The position numbers were made by a program, and so were the translations under genes. The notes under the pieces are model-generated. The model ran no database searches. It saw only the letters and a list, made by a program, of their open reading frames with translations, and was not told the DNA's origin. This document shows, piece after piece, positions 7,195 to 14,806 of a stretch of 15,357 bases of DNA (positions within the stretch are counted from its first letter, which is position 1; each line of letters starts with the position of its first letter). The DNA is from CAYVMD01 sp964452465 (GTDB lineage Bacteria; Armatimonadota; JACIXR01). The DNA is taken from positions 1 through 15,357 of the forward strand of contig CAYVMD010000048.1 in NCBI GenBank assembly GCA_964452465.1, written 5' to 3'.

Positions 7195-8178
7195 TTAAAG
7201 CTCCTGGATTGTTCTATCTATTTCCTCGAGATCCAAGGGGTAGCGACCATATCTTTGCCTTATGTAAAGCATGGCCAGATAGTTTTCTAAGGGCATCCCC
7301 TTGAAGGGAACATTGCTGGTGCAAAGGATGTGCCCACCCCCTGGAGAGCCATCCCTTATCGCCCTTAGGGTATCCCTTATGACCTCCTTTGGCGTTCCAT
7401 TATGCAATATGGCGCAGTTGACATTCCCGCAGAGGCAAACCTTATCCCCCACTAATTCTTTCACCCTTTTTAAATCCATCTTCGCCATGGGGTCTATGGA
7501 ATGAAGGGCGTGGGGTTGCGCGGAGAGCAATTGGTCCAAGATCGGCATAATATTGCCATCGGTGTGGAGGATGACATAGAGGTCCAGCTCCCTTTGAGCA
7601 CCGATTATCTCCTGAAGGTAAGGAGTAACGAATTCGGAGAACATCCGAGGAGAGAGAAATGGTCCTGCATTGAAGCAATAGTCGACGCACTGGGTGACGC
7701 AGTCCAGGCCGGCATCCTTCAACCTTTTGCTTCTCTCAATAGCGTAATTCGCCATTCTTTTGGCATTCTGATGAGCCTCTTCCCTATGATCATGGAGGAA
7801 ATAGACGAAATTTTCCATATCTTGTCCAGAGGGAATGCCATATGTCCCGCTCGCTTCATCCGCTATGAGGAATTCCTCCTCCACTTCCTTCTTTAGAAAT
7901 CTTATGGTGAAGATTTCGTCATCCAAGGTGGGGAGCCAGTTTACCCTTATTATCGAATAATCCAAGACGCGCGCCGTTTTTATCATAAGGAGAGCATTCT
8001 CGATCAACAATTTCTCCCTTTCCTTCCCCATCGCTCCTTTCAAATCCTCACCAGTGAGAAACCTGGTTCCTGGACCGAAGAGCTCCTCCGATAGTTGGAA
8101 TTCCAATTCAAAGGTGGGCACTATATCCTCTGGTTCCCTCAACTCCAACGCGGATATGGCTCTTTCCTTAGGCGTCAT
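7195..8178 (-). CDS. Uroporphyrinogen decarboxylase (URO-D) family protein
   Basis: A 327-residue TIM-barrel protein of the URO-D/corrinoid-methyltransferase (MtaA/CmuA-like) superfamily. The family N-terminus MTPKERAISALELREPEDIV (1-20) is clear. So are HTDGNIMPILDQLL (205-218), SIDPMAKMDL (227-236), the GNVNCAILHNGTPKEV block (251-266), GGGHILCTSN (280-289) and LENYLAML (297-304). At 205-207 the residues are H-T-D where zinc-binding MtaA-type relatives have H-x-C, so it is probably neither a classical methyltransferase nor true HemE. No haem or corrinoid genes adjoin it, and the function is unknown; such proteins occur as many paralogues in Armatimonadota-like genomes. The start at 8178 is chosen for its strong GGAGGT site 6 nt upstream and its family-matching N-terminus. 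The frame is open further upstream, but that stretch overlaps the phosphatase gene. Last gene of the leftward operon, 14 nt after the preceding stop. Confidence 0.82.
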   Translation of the reverse strand: MTPKERAISALELREPEDIVPTFELEFQLSEELFGPGTRFLTGEDLKGAMGKEREKLLIENALLMIKTARVLDYSIIRVNWLPTLDDEIFTIRFLKKEVEEEFLIADEASGTYGIPSGQDMENFVYFLHDHREEAHQNAKRMANYAIERSKRLKDAGLDCVTQCVDYCFNAGPFLSPRMFSEFVTPYLQEIIGAQRELDLYVILHTDGNIMPILDQLLSAQPHALHSIDPMAKMDLKRVKELVGDKVCLCGNVNCAILHNGTPKEVIRDTLRAIRDGSPGGGHILCTSNVPFKGMPLENYLAMLYIRQRYGRYPLDLEEIDRTIQEL

Positions 8179-8184
8179 TTTGCC

Positions 8185-8190
8185 ACCTCC
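8185..8190 (-). promoter_or_regulatory. Ribosome binding site for the URO-D family gene
   Basis: GGAGGT on the minus strand (within GGGAGGTGG), 6 nt before ATG 8178. It is the strongest Shine-Dalgarno match in the operon and decides the start against an in-frame upstream codon at 8274. Confidence 0.75.
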
Positions 8191-8192
8191 CT

Positions 8193-8837
8193 TCAATATC
8201 CCATTTCCAACTCGCTCTGCAATTCCCGTTCCAGATGGGATATATCGTTGACGGAAACGATTTGCCATCCCCATTCCTCGTAGAAATCCAAGATGTTCAA
8301 ATTGGCATTCGATTGCTTTATCCGTCGGTAGGGCTTAATGGTGCCCAGGATGTGGCAGAGAAAGGCTCTAATCGGTCCTCCATGAGAAACTATTGCCACT
8401 TCCTTACCTTTGTTGCTCTCTAAAATTCTTTCCAAAGCGTTAACCACTCTCCTCTGCATATCCAGGAGGTTTTCTCCTCCGGGGGGAGTGCTTTTGCCTT
8501 CGTACCACAATTCCAGAGCATTGCCCCACCCGTTTTTTATTTCCTCTATTGTCAACCCCTCCCAGGCACCGAAACCCGCTTCTTGTAGGTCAGGGAGCTC
8601 TACGACCTCCAATTTATGAGGTTCTGCTATTATCTTCGCTGTTTCCCTCGCTCTTTGAAGGGGGCTTGTGAAGAGAGCGCTCAGGGGGAAGTTAGCCATC
8701 CTCTTCGCGAGCAAGCGTGCTTGGACGATCCCCTTCTTGTTAAGGGGAACATCCGTCGACCCTTGCATTTTGCCATCGTCGTTCCATTCGGTCATGCCAT
8801 GCCTTATGAGGTAGAAACGTGTCCTACTACCTTCCAA
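8193..8837 (-). CDS. Histidine phosphatase superfamily (phosphoglycerate mutase-like) enzyme
   Basis: A 214-residue branch-1 histidine phosphatase, in the GpmB/CobC/PhoE size range, presumably cytosolic. The catalytic RHG is R12-H13-G14 in YLIRHGMTEWN. Supporting residues are R62 in TSPLQRARETA, E86 in LQEAGFGAWEG, and H152 in VSHGG. All core catalytic residues are present, so it is expected to be an active phosphomonoesterase. The substrate (sugar phosphate, alpha-ribazole phosphate or other) cannot be read from sequence, and no cobalamin genes adjoin. The start is a TTG at 8835-8837 that overlaps the end of the Clp1-like gene by 11 nt. No better in-frame ATG or GTG precedes the catalytic motif, and a purine-rich AAAGGAGAG lies upstream at slightly long spacing. 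The last 30 residues (ISHLERELQSELEMGY) extend past the usual fold as a short helix. Confidence 0.88.
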   Translation of the reverse strand: MEGSRTRFYLIRHGMTEWNDDGKMQGSTDVPLNKKGIVQARLLAKRMANFPLSALFTSPLQRARETAKIIAEPHKLEVVELPDLQEAGFGAWEGLTIEEIKNGWGNALELWYEGKSTPPGGENLLDMQRRVVNALERILESNKGKEVAIVSHGGPIRAFLCHILGTIKPYRRIKQSNANLNILDFYEEWGWQIVSVNDISHLERELQSELEMGY

Positions 8838-9891
8838 GGTTTTCCAACTCTCCTTTCAATGGGGAAATCCTGAGAGTGCCAAAGGAGATGGTGGAAATTT
8901 TATCCGCTTCTCTCCAGGGCGTCAACACCTTGATGACCCCTTTTGTGAAGTCTATGCTTTCTATCACCCCTACTTCCAGAAATTCTCCCCCTTCATCCCT
9001 CAATCCTACATAGGTGTTTTTGAGCCTCCCCAAGGGGATCAAGACGACCCTCTTTCTCAAGAATCCCTCTAACATCGATAGTGCCAGCTCGTCACAAGGG
9101 TCTTCTATCACAAGCGTTAACTCCCACGGGTCTTCCTCGCCCCATACTATCTTCGTTTTCAATTTCTCTCCCAAAAGGACGAGGTTAGCAGGGGAGAGGG
9201 GTTTGGTGTGAAAAAGGGGAGCATTGCGAAAGGCGAGGGAGGAGATGGGAATCTCCAGGATCGTTGCTTTGGCGAAATGTTCCCTATACTTTGCTTCTCT
9301 TCTTCCTTTTCTCTCCTCCGGCGAGCGGAGCCTCGCCAAGGGGGAAGGGGGAATTCTGTGGATCTTCAACCAATTCGTCCTTTCCCACCCCTTCAGTATG
9401 TGTTCCAGTTCCCTCCCTCTTTGGATAGCCACGAGGTGGGAAGGACGGAGTGCTTCTATTTTCATGTCCTTCAATTTCCTTGCTGGCCCTCCGGCTATCA
9501 ATCCTGTAGTATCCACGATCACCATCTCCGCTCCCTGGGATATGGCTCTTTCGACCATCCTTTGGGTACCCAGGACCATCTCCAGAAAATGCCCATGAGG
9601 AGAGGTCGCCCCCACGAAGTAGAAGGAAGACAAGGGAATATCGGAAAGGGAGTTCATTTCTTTATGGGCGAAGCCCAAGCCAATGGTGCCGGGCGGTCCG
9701 ATATCGGATTGCCCTATATCCGCATCTACCACCGCTACTTTGGGGACGCTATCTAGGGCGTGAAAGGCAAGGGCTGCACAGAAAGTACTTTTCCCCACAT
9801 CCACTCCCCCTATAACCATCACCACACCCTTTCCTCTTAGGATCTCCTCTGTACAACCTTGCCAAACGCTATGAAGCGCGAACTCCCTCAT
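8827..9891 (-). CDS. Clp1/Grc3-like polynucleotide 5'-hydroxyl kinase
   Basis: A 354-residue protein resembling the archaeal-type Clp1/Grc3 RNA kinases (PF16575), which transfer the NTP gamma-phosphate to 5'-OH nucleic-acid ends. Walker A is GGVDVGKST (28-36), with the family-specific aspartate D31. Walker B region is VVDADIGQSDIG (54-65), the D-x-D-x-GQ signature. FYFVGATSPHGH (90-101) and VDTTG (126-130) are also typical, and the lid is RSPEERKGRREAKYREHF (189-206). The C-terminal about 130 residues form the extra beta domain seen in archaeal enzymes, and the length (about 350) matches them. The family is widespread in archaea and eukaryotes and sparse in bacteria. Substrate here is unproven; RNA repair or processing is a family inference, and some bacterial members carry misleading Clp1/GlmU names. 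It starts 18 nt after the M20 gene with a weak ribosome site, and its stop overlaps the phosphatase start. Confidence 0.85.
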   Translation of the reverse strand: MREFALHSVWQGCTEEILRGKGVVMVIGGVDVGKSTFCAALAFHALDSVPKVAVVDADIGQSDIGPPGTIGLGFAHKEMNSLSDIPLSSFYFVGATSPHGHFLEMVLGTQRMVERAISQGAEMVIVDTTGLIAGGPARKLKDMKIEALRPSHLVAIQRGRELEHILKGWERTNWLKIHRIPPSPLARLRSPEERKGRREAKYREHFAKATILEIPISSLAFRNAPLFHTKPLSPANLVLLGEKLKTKIVWGEEDPWELTLVIEDPCDELALSMLEGFLRKRVVLIPLGRLKNTYVGLRDEGGEFLEVGVIESIDFTKGVIKVLTPWREADKISTISFGTLRISPLKGELENLGR

Positions 9892-9909
9892 TATTTCTCG
9901 AAACTATGC

Positions 9910-10959
9910 CTATTGATAATTCTCCAGAACCCAAATTAAAGAATGCGTGAGGAATTCCAGATCGTCTAATCTCACCCACTCCCGGGCAGAGTGGGCGATC
10001 CCCAATTCTCCCGCTCCGTATACGATGGAAGGTATGCCCTTTCTATAGAGGTTTTCCGCATCGGTCCAACTCCTCATTCCCACGGGGGCGGATTCCCTGC
10101 CTTCTTTCTTTAAGAATTTGTCCAATAGCCTTCCTACCTTGGGCATCTCCTTCAATTCGTAGGGAGGAGCGATATCTAAGAGGGAGAAAGAAACCCCACG
10201 GGAAACGAAGAAATCCTCCACTTCTTTTTTAGCCTCTTCTATGTTTACGGAGGGAAGTATCTGGATATCTATCTGCATCTTGCATAGAGGAGGAACTACA
10301 GTGGGTTCAACTCCTCCTTCTATAAGGGCTAAATTTATGCTGGGAGGGGGAAAGAGAGGGTGTGTCGCCCTCATAAAGGACAAGGAATAGAGTTCATTGA
10401 AGAGGGAAATCGCCTTAAGGATGGCATTCTCTCCGTATTCTGGTGTCGCGCTATGAGCGGATTTTCCCCTTATCTCCAATTCGTATTCCAAAGCCCCCGC
10501 CTGAGATATGGCGATTTGGAGGTCGGTGGGCTCCAGGACGATGGCGTTCTCCGCTTCCACTTTCAGAATGGCGGAGCCCCTTCCTTCTTTTTCCTCATCC
10601 ACGGTTAGCGCTACTTGGCAAGGGGCGGAAGAGTGGGAAAGGGCAACGAGGAGCGAAGCGAGTTGTCCTTTTGTGTCGACTGCTCCTCGTCCAATCGCCT
10701 TGTCATACTCTATGCGCAATTCATAGGGAGTGGGATGATCGAAGGGAGGAATGGTATCCAAATGGGTGCAGAGGAGTAGCCCGCTTTCTCCTCTTCTACC
10801 TATCACATTCTCCCGAGCGGGGAAAACCTCTTGGAATTCGACCTTGAACCCTATTTTTTTGAGGAATTCCCCGATTTCTTTCCCGAGGCGTCCTTCTTCG
10901 CCACTCGGGCTAGGGATGCTGATCAATTTCCTCAGCCAGTTTAAGATCTCTTCTTTCAT
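9910..10959 (-). CDS. M20 family metallopeptidase (ArgE/DapE/LysK-like)
   Basis: A 349-residue di-zinc amidohydrolase/peptidase of the M20 family. Metal and catalytic residues are visible in order: H66 and D68 in CTHLDTIP; D95 in GRGAVDTKG; the E122-E123 pair in TVDEEKEG; E143 in LEPTD; H169 at the start of the inserted dimerisation domain (GKSAHSA); and H323 in GIAHSAREW. The set is complete, so an active enzyme that deacylates an N-acyl amino acid or cleaves a small peptide is expected in the cytosol (no signal peptide). Choice between ArgE, DapE, LysK-type and a generic carboxypeptidase is not possible here; no arginine or lysine biosynthesis genes adjoin. Its ATG overlaps the methyltransferase TGA (ATGA), so the genes are coupled. 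Confidence 0.87.
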   Translation of the reverse strand: MKEEILNWLRKLISIPSPSGEEGRLGKEIGEFLKKIGFKVEFQEVFPARENVIGRRGESGLLLCTHLDTIPPFDHPTPYELRIEYDKAIGRGAVDTKGQLASLLVALSHSSAPCQVALTVDEEKEGRGSAILKVEAENAIVLEPTDLQIAISQAGALEYELEIRGKSAHSATPEYGENAILKAISLFNELYSLSFMRATHPLFPPPSINLALIEGGVEPTVVPPLCKMQIDIQILPSVNIEEAKKEVEDFFVSRGVSFSLLDIAPPYELKEMPKVGRLLDKFLKKEGRESAPVGMRSWTDAENLYRKGIPSIVYGAGELGIAHSAREWVRLDDLEFLTHSLIWVLENYQ

Positions 10960-11675
10960 TTTCTCGCCCTACACGCTATGGACACGCCAAAGGGGAACTT
11001 CATGTTCCAAGATAGGAGTTTGCTTTCCTGGCGGAGGACCCAATATAAGAATTCGTTGAGAAAAGGGGGAAGAATTATGAGGGAGGTCTTGGGTTCCCTC
11101 TTTGGAGGGAATAGCTTTTGAATAAGCCTATAGAGGGCAATGGGGAAAAAGGGGAGGAATATAACATAGGAGATGAACTCTATCGAAAAGCCCACGCTTT
11201 TTAGTTTTGCTTTTAATTCTCCCCTTCTATATCGGCGGAAGTGATTGAGCGCCTCGTCGTGCTCGCTCCAAAGGAACCTGAAAGCAGGAACTGTAAGGAG
11301 GATCTTTCCTCCCTTCTTTAAAACCCTGTACATCTCTCTCAGTCCTCTTATATCATCAGGCAAGTGCTCCAGCAGATCAAGGGCAAGCACTATGTCAAAG
11401 GATTCCTCCTTAAAAGGCAAGGCTTCCGCTCTTCCCTGGCAAAGCAAAAGGTTGCCTTTCCTCCTTTGGGCGAATTTCAAAGCCTCCAAGGATATGTCCA
11501 GCCCTACAGCTGTTTCGTTGAACAGAAAGAGATTGGCACCGGTTCCACAACCTACATCCAATACTTTCCCCTTTGGCGAGTTCCTCAACAAGGTCGAGAT
11601 TATGCTTCTTCTCCCCTTGAACCACCAATAGAAATCCTCCAACATGAACATCCTTTCGAACTCTTCCTTCTTCAC
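10956..11675 (-). CDS. Class I SAM-dependent methyltransferase
   Basis: A 239-residue protein with a Rossmann-fold methyltransferase core. Motif I is VLDVGCGTGAN (38-48), the acidic ribose contact is GLD (58-60), motif II/post-II is FDIVLALDLLEHLPDD (93-108), and LREMYRVLKKGGKILLTVP (112-130) follows. The C-terminal part has a hydrophobic stretch YVIFLPFFPIALYRLI (170-185), suggesting membrane association and a lipid-linked or surface-glycan substrate, as in methyltransferases that accompany Alg5-like glycosyltransferases. The start is placed at GTG 11675, whose overlap with the upstream TGA (GTGA) is the operon's usual junction. The longer reading to 11768 would put 31 low-complexity residues inside the glycosyltransferase gene. 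Exact substrate unknown. Confidence 0.85.
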   Translation of the reverse strand: MKKEEFERMFMLEDFYWWFKGRRSIISTLLRNSPKGKVLDVGCGTGANLFLFNETAVGLDISLEALKFAQRRKGNLLLCQGRAEALPFKEESFDIVLALDLLEHLPDDIRGLREMYRVLKKGGKILLTVPAFRFLWSEHDEALNHFRRYRRGELKAKLKSVGFSIEFISYVIFLPFFPIALYRLIQKLFPPKREPKTSLIILPPFLNEFLYWVLRQESKLLSWNMKFPFGVSIACRARK

Positions 11676-12379
11676 TCTATCTTCCTCCACTTCGTTTTGA
11701 AGATATCCAACAGGGAAGAGAAGCCGTTCCTCAGCACTTTCACCTTGGAGCCCGGAGCGTTCCGCCAAACGACGGGCACTTCTTTTATTTTATAATTTAA
11801 TTTCCTCGCTATATAAAGTATCTCAAAATCGAAGGAGAAACCATCGAACCTTTGCCTCTTGAAAACCTCCACGGCTACTTCTCTCCGGAACAGTTTGAAG
11901 CCACACTGTGTATCGTAAATCCCTGGCAGGAGAAAAAGACGCACGAGGAGGTTGAAGAGCCTTCCCATGAACTCCCTGAAAAAGGGTTGGCGGACCTCCA
12001 AGCGGGATTGGGGGAGCCCTCGGGAAGCTATCGCTATGTCGTAGCCCTTTTCTATCCAATGAAAGAGGTTGAAGAGCTCTTCTATGGGCGTGGAAAGGTC
12101 AGCATCGCTGAAGAGAATGTATTCCCCCCTTGCATTAAAAACTCCAGTTTTGACCGCAGCTCCTTTCCCCCTATTGATGGGCGATCTTATTAAGCGCAAT
12201 TGGGGATGGGTCTTCATCAGATTCTCCACCAAATGAGGGGTCTCGTCGGAGGAACCATCATCCACTACGATGATCTCGCAGGGGATCTCCTCCTTATTCG
12301 CGAACTCCAATATCCTCTCTAAGGTCTTCCTTATCCTCTTCGCTTCATTATAGGCAGGGATAACGATGGAAAACCGCAT
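11672..12379 (-). CDS. Family 2 glycosyltransferase, Alg5-like (polyprenyl-phosphate glucosyltransferase type)
   Basis: A 235-residue GT-A glycosyltransferase without transmembrane segments. Motifs are VIPAYNE (6-12), VVDDGSSDET (39-47), NRGKGAAVKTG (69-79, the GKG loop), the metal-binding SDADLSTP (91-98), and DTQCGFKLFRR (156-166), which marks the dolichyl-phosphate beta-glucosyltransferase (Alg5)/DPM-like branch. It likely transfers a sugar from a nucleotide donor to a polyprenyl phosphate at the inner face of the membrane. Position between an outer-membrane Wzi-like gene and a methyltransferase fits surface polysaccharide or protein glycosylation. The ATG lies 1 nt after the preceding stop (TAATATG), so it probably depends on coupling. 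Confidence 0.88.
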   Translation of the reverse strand: MRFSIVIPAYNEAKRIRKTLERILEFANKEEIPCEIIVVDDGSSDETPHLVENLMKTHPQLRLIRSPINRGKGAAVKTGVFNARGEYILFSDADLSTPIEELFNLFHWIEKGYDIAIASRGLPQSRLEVRQPFFREFMGRLFNLLVRLFLLPGIYDTQCGFKLFRREVAVEVFKRQRFDGFSFDFEILYIARKLNYKIKEVPVVWRNAPGSKVKVLRNGFSSLLDIFKTKWRKIE

Positions 12380-12380
12380 A

Positions 12381-13802
12381 TTAAAAGGTATACTCTAGCC
12401 TCAATTCCCAATTCGTCCCCTCCTCCTTCCTCCCATCGCTGTGTTCTCTCCGGTAAATAGAGGTCGCCAGCCCTATTGATTTATCGTTTCCTATATCAAA
12501 AGGTAGGAGAATTTGAGAAGAAATGGTCTTTATGGGGGCAGTACTCCTTTGCTCTCGAGCATACAATAACTGCAGAACGATTGGCAACCCCTTATGCCCC
12601 TCTATTCGGAGAAGGGCTCCCTTGGCGTCTGGACCCAAAGGGGTGCCTATCCAATACCCTTTGTAAAGCCAGGAAGTGTTTGGATTTTTGTGAATGTAGG
12701 TCTCTTTGTCGGTGAAGATATACTCCAAATGGAGGGAAGCCTTTTCCCAATCTCCCCTTATACCGCCTACAAGTCCTATCTTCCTTGGTACATGATAAGG
12801 GAAAGTAGTGATATCGTCCAGGAACCAATCGGTGTAAATTGCTCCTTGGGGGAAATTCCGTGCCACCTCCAGCCCAACGGCGACATTTACATTATAATCC
12901 TTCTCCCAAAAATATTGGGTTGCATAAAGGGGGAAGAAGGGAATGAAAACAGCGAGGTGAGGCTTCGTGTCTGAAAGATGCATTTCGTATACCCCAAGCT
13001 CCCATTTGCCAAAACTCTTTTCATATCTTCGAGCGATTAGGTATCTCCTCACTCCGCCCTGAGAATAAGTAGCGTGGAATTGTCTCAGCTTGAACCAACC
13101 AAATTTCCCTGCTTTTATGTCCTTGCTTACCTCTAAGTAAGCATAAGGAGGGGGATTATCTCCCAAGCAGATGGAATTTAGGTAGCCAGGTCCTAAACGA
13201 TAATAACCCCTACCGCCTTCCCAATCGAGGGATAGAAAATGCAATTTAGCCACGGCGCTATCCAATTTGGGGAAGTCGCTCGGCTTCTCCGCTTGCCAGC
13301 GCCTTTCGGAATTAACGGTCACATTTACAAAGCCGTTGCTCAAAGGCATAAGCGTAGTCAAACGATAAAGCAGGCGGGCGTTATCCTCGTCCTTCTCGCT
13401 ATCATAACTCCATACTCCTTTAAACCTCCCACCTACAAATACTCCCTGATAATACGACAAATCCAACTCTTCCTTTATTTGGTTTATATCGACGCCCAGA
13501 TCGGCGAGTTCCCATTGGAACTCCTCCAATAGAAGGTTTAGGGCGAAAAGGTCCTCATCGGAGAAATCCCATGGCTCCTTTGTAGCTTTATCAGCGAGTT
13601 CCTTCACGAACTTTGCCATCTCACCCCGAGAGAAGGTATCGTCTCCCAGGAAAAGCCTACTGGGCATGTTTATCAATCCCTTTCCGGCCATGCTCCCCAA
13701 GAGGGTTGCCGTCCAGTGATAGGGGGAGGTGACATCGGAGGGGAGGGCAAGGAGGAAGGAGGGAGAGAGAAGAAATACTGCTGAGAGCAAAAATCGCCTC
13801 AT
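12381..13802 (-). CDS. SLH-domain outer-membrane beta-barrel protein, Wzi-like
   Basis: A 473-residue exported protein. Signal peptide residues 1-20 (MRRFLLSAVFLLSPSFLLAL). Residues about 25-72 resemble one SLH module (SPYHWTATLLGSMAGKGLI ... TFSRGEMAKFVKELADKA), which in diderms of the Terrabacteria side tethers outer-membrane proteins to peptidoglycan-linked polymer. Residues about 82-115 are a charged helical linker. The rest alternates as amphipathic strands and ends in an aromatic residue (LRLEYTF), the typical outer-membrane sorting end. The YRLGPGYLNS ... GDNPPPYAYLEV stretch and the following strands resemble capsule-assembly Wzi proteins, so binding or display of surface polysaccharide is inferred. 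The start is ATG 13802, because it makes an ATGA overlap with rfbB and is preceded by AAAGGTGG at 8 nt; a GTG at 13814 adds only four residues. Confidence 0.78.
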   Translation of the reverse strand: MRRFLLSAVFLLSPSFLLALPSDVTSPYHWTATLLGSMAGKGLINMPSRLFLGDDTFSRGEMAKFVKELADKATKEPWDFSDEDLFALNLLLEEFQWELADLGVDINQIKEELDLSYYQGVFVGGRFKGVWSYDSEKDEDNARLLYRLTTLMPLSNGFVNVTVNSERRWQAEKPSDFPKLDSAVAKLHFLSLDWEGGRGYYRLGPGYLNSICLGDNPPPYAYLEVSKDIKAGKFGWFKLRQFHATYSQGGVRRYLIARRYEKSFGKWELGVYEMHLSDTKPHLAVFIPFFPLYATQYFWEKDYNVNVAVGLEVARNFPQGAIYTDWFLDDITTFPYHVPRKIGLVGGIRGDWEKASLHLEYIFTDKETYIHKNPNTSWLYKGYWIGTPLGPDAKGALLRIEGHKGLPIVLQLLYAREQRSTAPIKTISSQILLPFDIGNDKSIGLATSIYRREHSDGRKEEGTNWELRLEYTF

Positions 13803-14806
13803 CTCGCATACCACCTTTCCATAAATCTAATATATTCCTCGTTTCTTTCTTTGATGCTTCGCCACCACTTCTCGTTTTCCTTATACCAATCGATGGTGTT
13901 CTTTAACGCTTCTGGGAAGGAGAAACTTTTCTCCCACCCTAATTCCTTTATTTTTGAGGAATCAACGCAATGGCGTCTTATGTGGGCGGGGCGGTCGGTT
14001 ACGAATTTTATCAGATCCTTGGGCTTGCTCAAGAATTCCAGTATTAAATTCGCTATCTCTATGACCATGTATTCCTCCCCGCTTCCCACATTATATACCT
14101 CCCCCAGCTCGCCTCTAACAAGGAGCATCTCCAAAGCAGGGCATAGGTCCTCCACATATAGCCATTCCCTTATGTTCCTTCCATCTCCATACACCGGCAG
14201 GGGTAGGTCATCTATAGCGTTGGTTATGAAGAGGGGGATTACTTTCTCAGGAAACTGATAGGGACCAAAGGTGTTGGTGGGTCTTGCTATGATCACCGGC
14301 AGACCATAGGTATGAAAATAGGAATAGGCGAGCCTATCCGCTCCCGCCTTGCTTGCGGAATAGGGGCTACGCGGGAAAAGGGGAAAATCCTCTTTACAGG
14401 GCTCGGTGGTTTCTCCATATACCTCATCGGTGGATATGTGGAGGAATCGTTCTATTCCTAATTCCCTTGCCGTATCCAACACAACATATGTCCCATAAAC
14501 ATCCGTTGTTATGAAGGCTTCTGGCTGGAGTATGGAACGATCAACATGAGTCTCCGCAGCAAAATGCACCACCATGTTGCAACCTTTCATAGCCCGCCTT
14601 ACATCTTCTCTATTTCTCACATCCCCCTTTATGAATTGCACATTCGGTTGATTAATTATCCCTTCTATCCTCCTTAAATCCCCCGCATAAGTGAGAAGGT
14701 CAAGGATGACGAGTTCCCATTCCGGATGCCTTTTCCAGATAAACTTGGTGAAATGCCCACCAATGAAACCTGCCCCTCCGGTTATAAGTAAACGATTACC
14801 CTTCAG
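13799..14806 (-). CDS. rfbB: dTDP-glucose 4,6-dehydratase, non-ATG start
   Basis: Converts dTDP-glucose to dTDP-4-keto-6-deoxyglucose, the second step towards dTDP-rhamnose and other deoxysugars of surface glycans; a cytosolic extended SDR. The NAD-binding LLITGGAGFIGG (6-17) and DLLTYAGDL (36-44) are followed by HFAAETHVDRS (81-91), STDEVYGE (125-132, catalytic T-D-E), YSASK (149-153, catalytic Tyr/Lys), RPTNTFGPYQFPEKVIP and GDGRNIREWLYVEDLC. Length 335 residues matches the family. The first standard start (GTG 14641) would delete the entire NAD-binding motif. In frame upstream only CTG 14806 and ATA 14809 precede a TAG at 14813-14815. GAAAGGAG at 14818-14825 lies 11 nt from CTG and 8 nt from ATA; CTG is the working call. 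The gene overlaps panD by 11 nt. No rfbA, rfbC or rfbD is in the window. Confidence 0.88.
   Translation of the reverse strand: MKGNRLLITGGAGFIGGHFTKFIWKRHPEWELVILDLLTYAGDLRRIEGIINQPNVQFIKGDVRNREDVRRAMKGCNMVVHFAAETHVDRSILQPEAFITTDVYGTYVVLDTARELGIERFLHISTDEVYGETTEPCKEDFPLFPRSPYSASKAGADRLAYSYFHTYGLPVIIARPTNTFGPYQFPEKVIPLFITNAIDDLPLPVYGDGRNIREWLYVEDLCPALEMLLVRGELGEVYNVGSGEEYMVIEIANLILEFLSKPKDLIKFVTDRPAHIRRHCVDSSKIKELGWEKSFSFPEALKNTIDWYKENEKWWRSIKERNEEYIRFMERWYAR

Noticed and set aside
8179..8274. A 32-residue N-terminal extension of the URO-D family protein
   Set aside because: It overlaps the phosphatase end; the family N-terminus MTPKERA and a strong ribosome site place the start at 8178.
9208..9756. 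A 182-codon plus-strand open frame opposite the Clp1-like gene
   Set aside because: The translation has no family features and mirrors the codon pattern of the kinase gene, whose motifs are all in the other strand.
11676..11768. A 31-residue N-terminal extension of the methyltransferase
   Set aside because: It lies inside the glycosyltransferase gene and has no domain similarity. GTG 11675 gives the usual 4-nt overlap and the expected length.
14641..14641. GTG as start of rfbB
   Set aside because: It would remove the glycine-rich NAD-binding motif and the DLLTYAGDL block, which are encoded in frame directly upstream.
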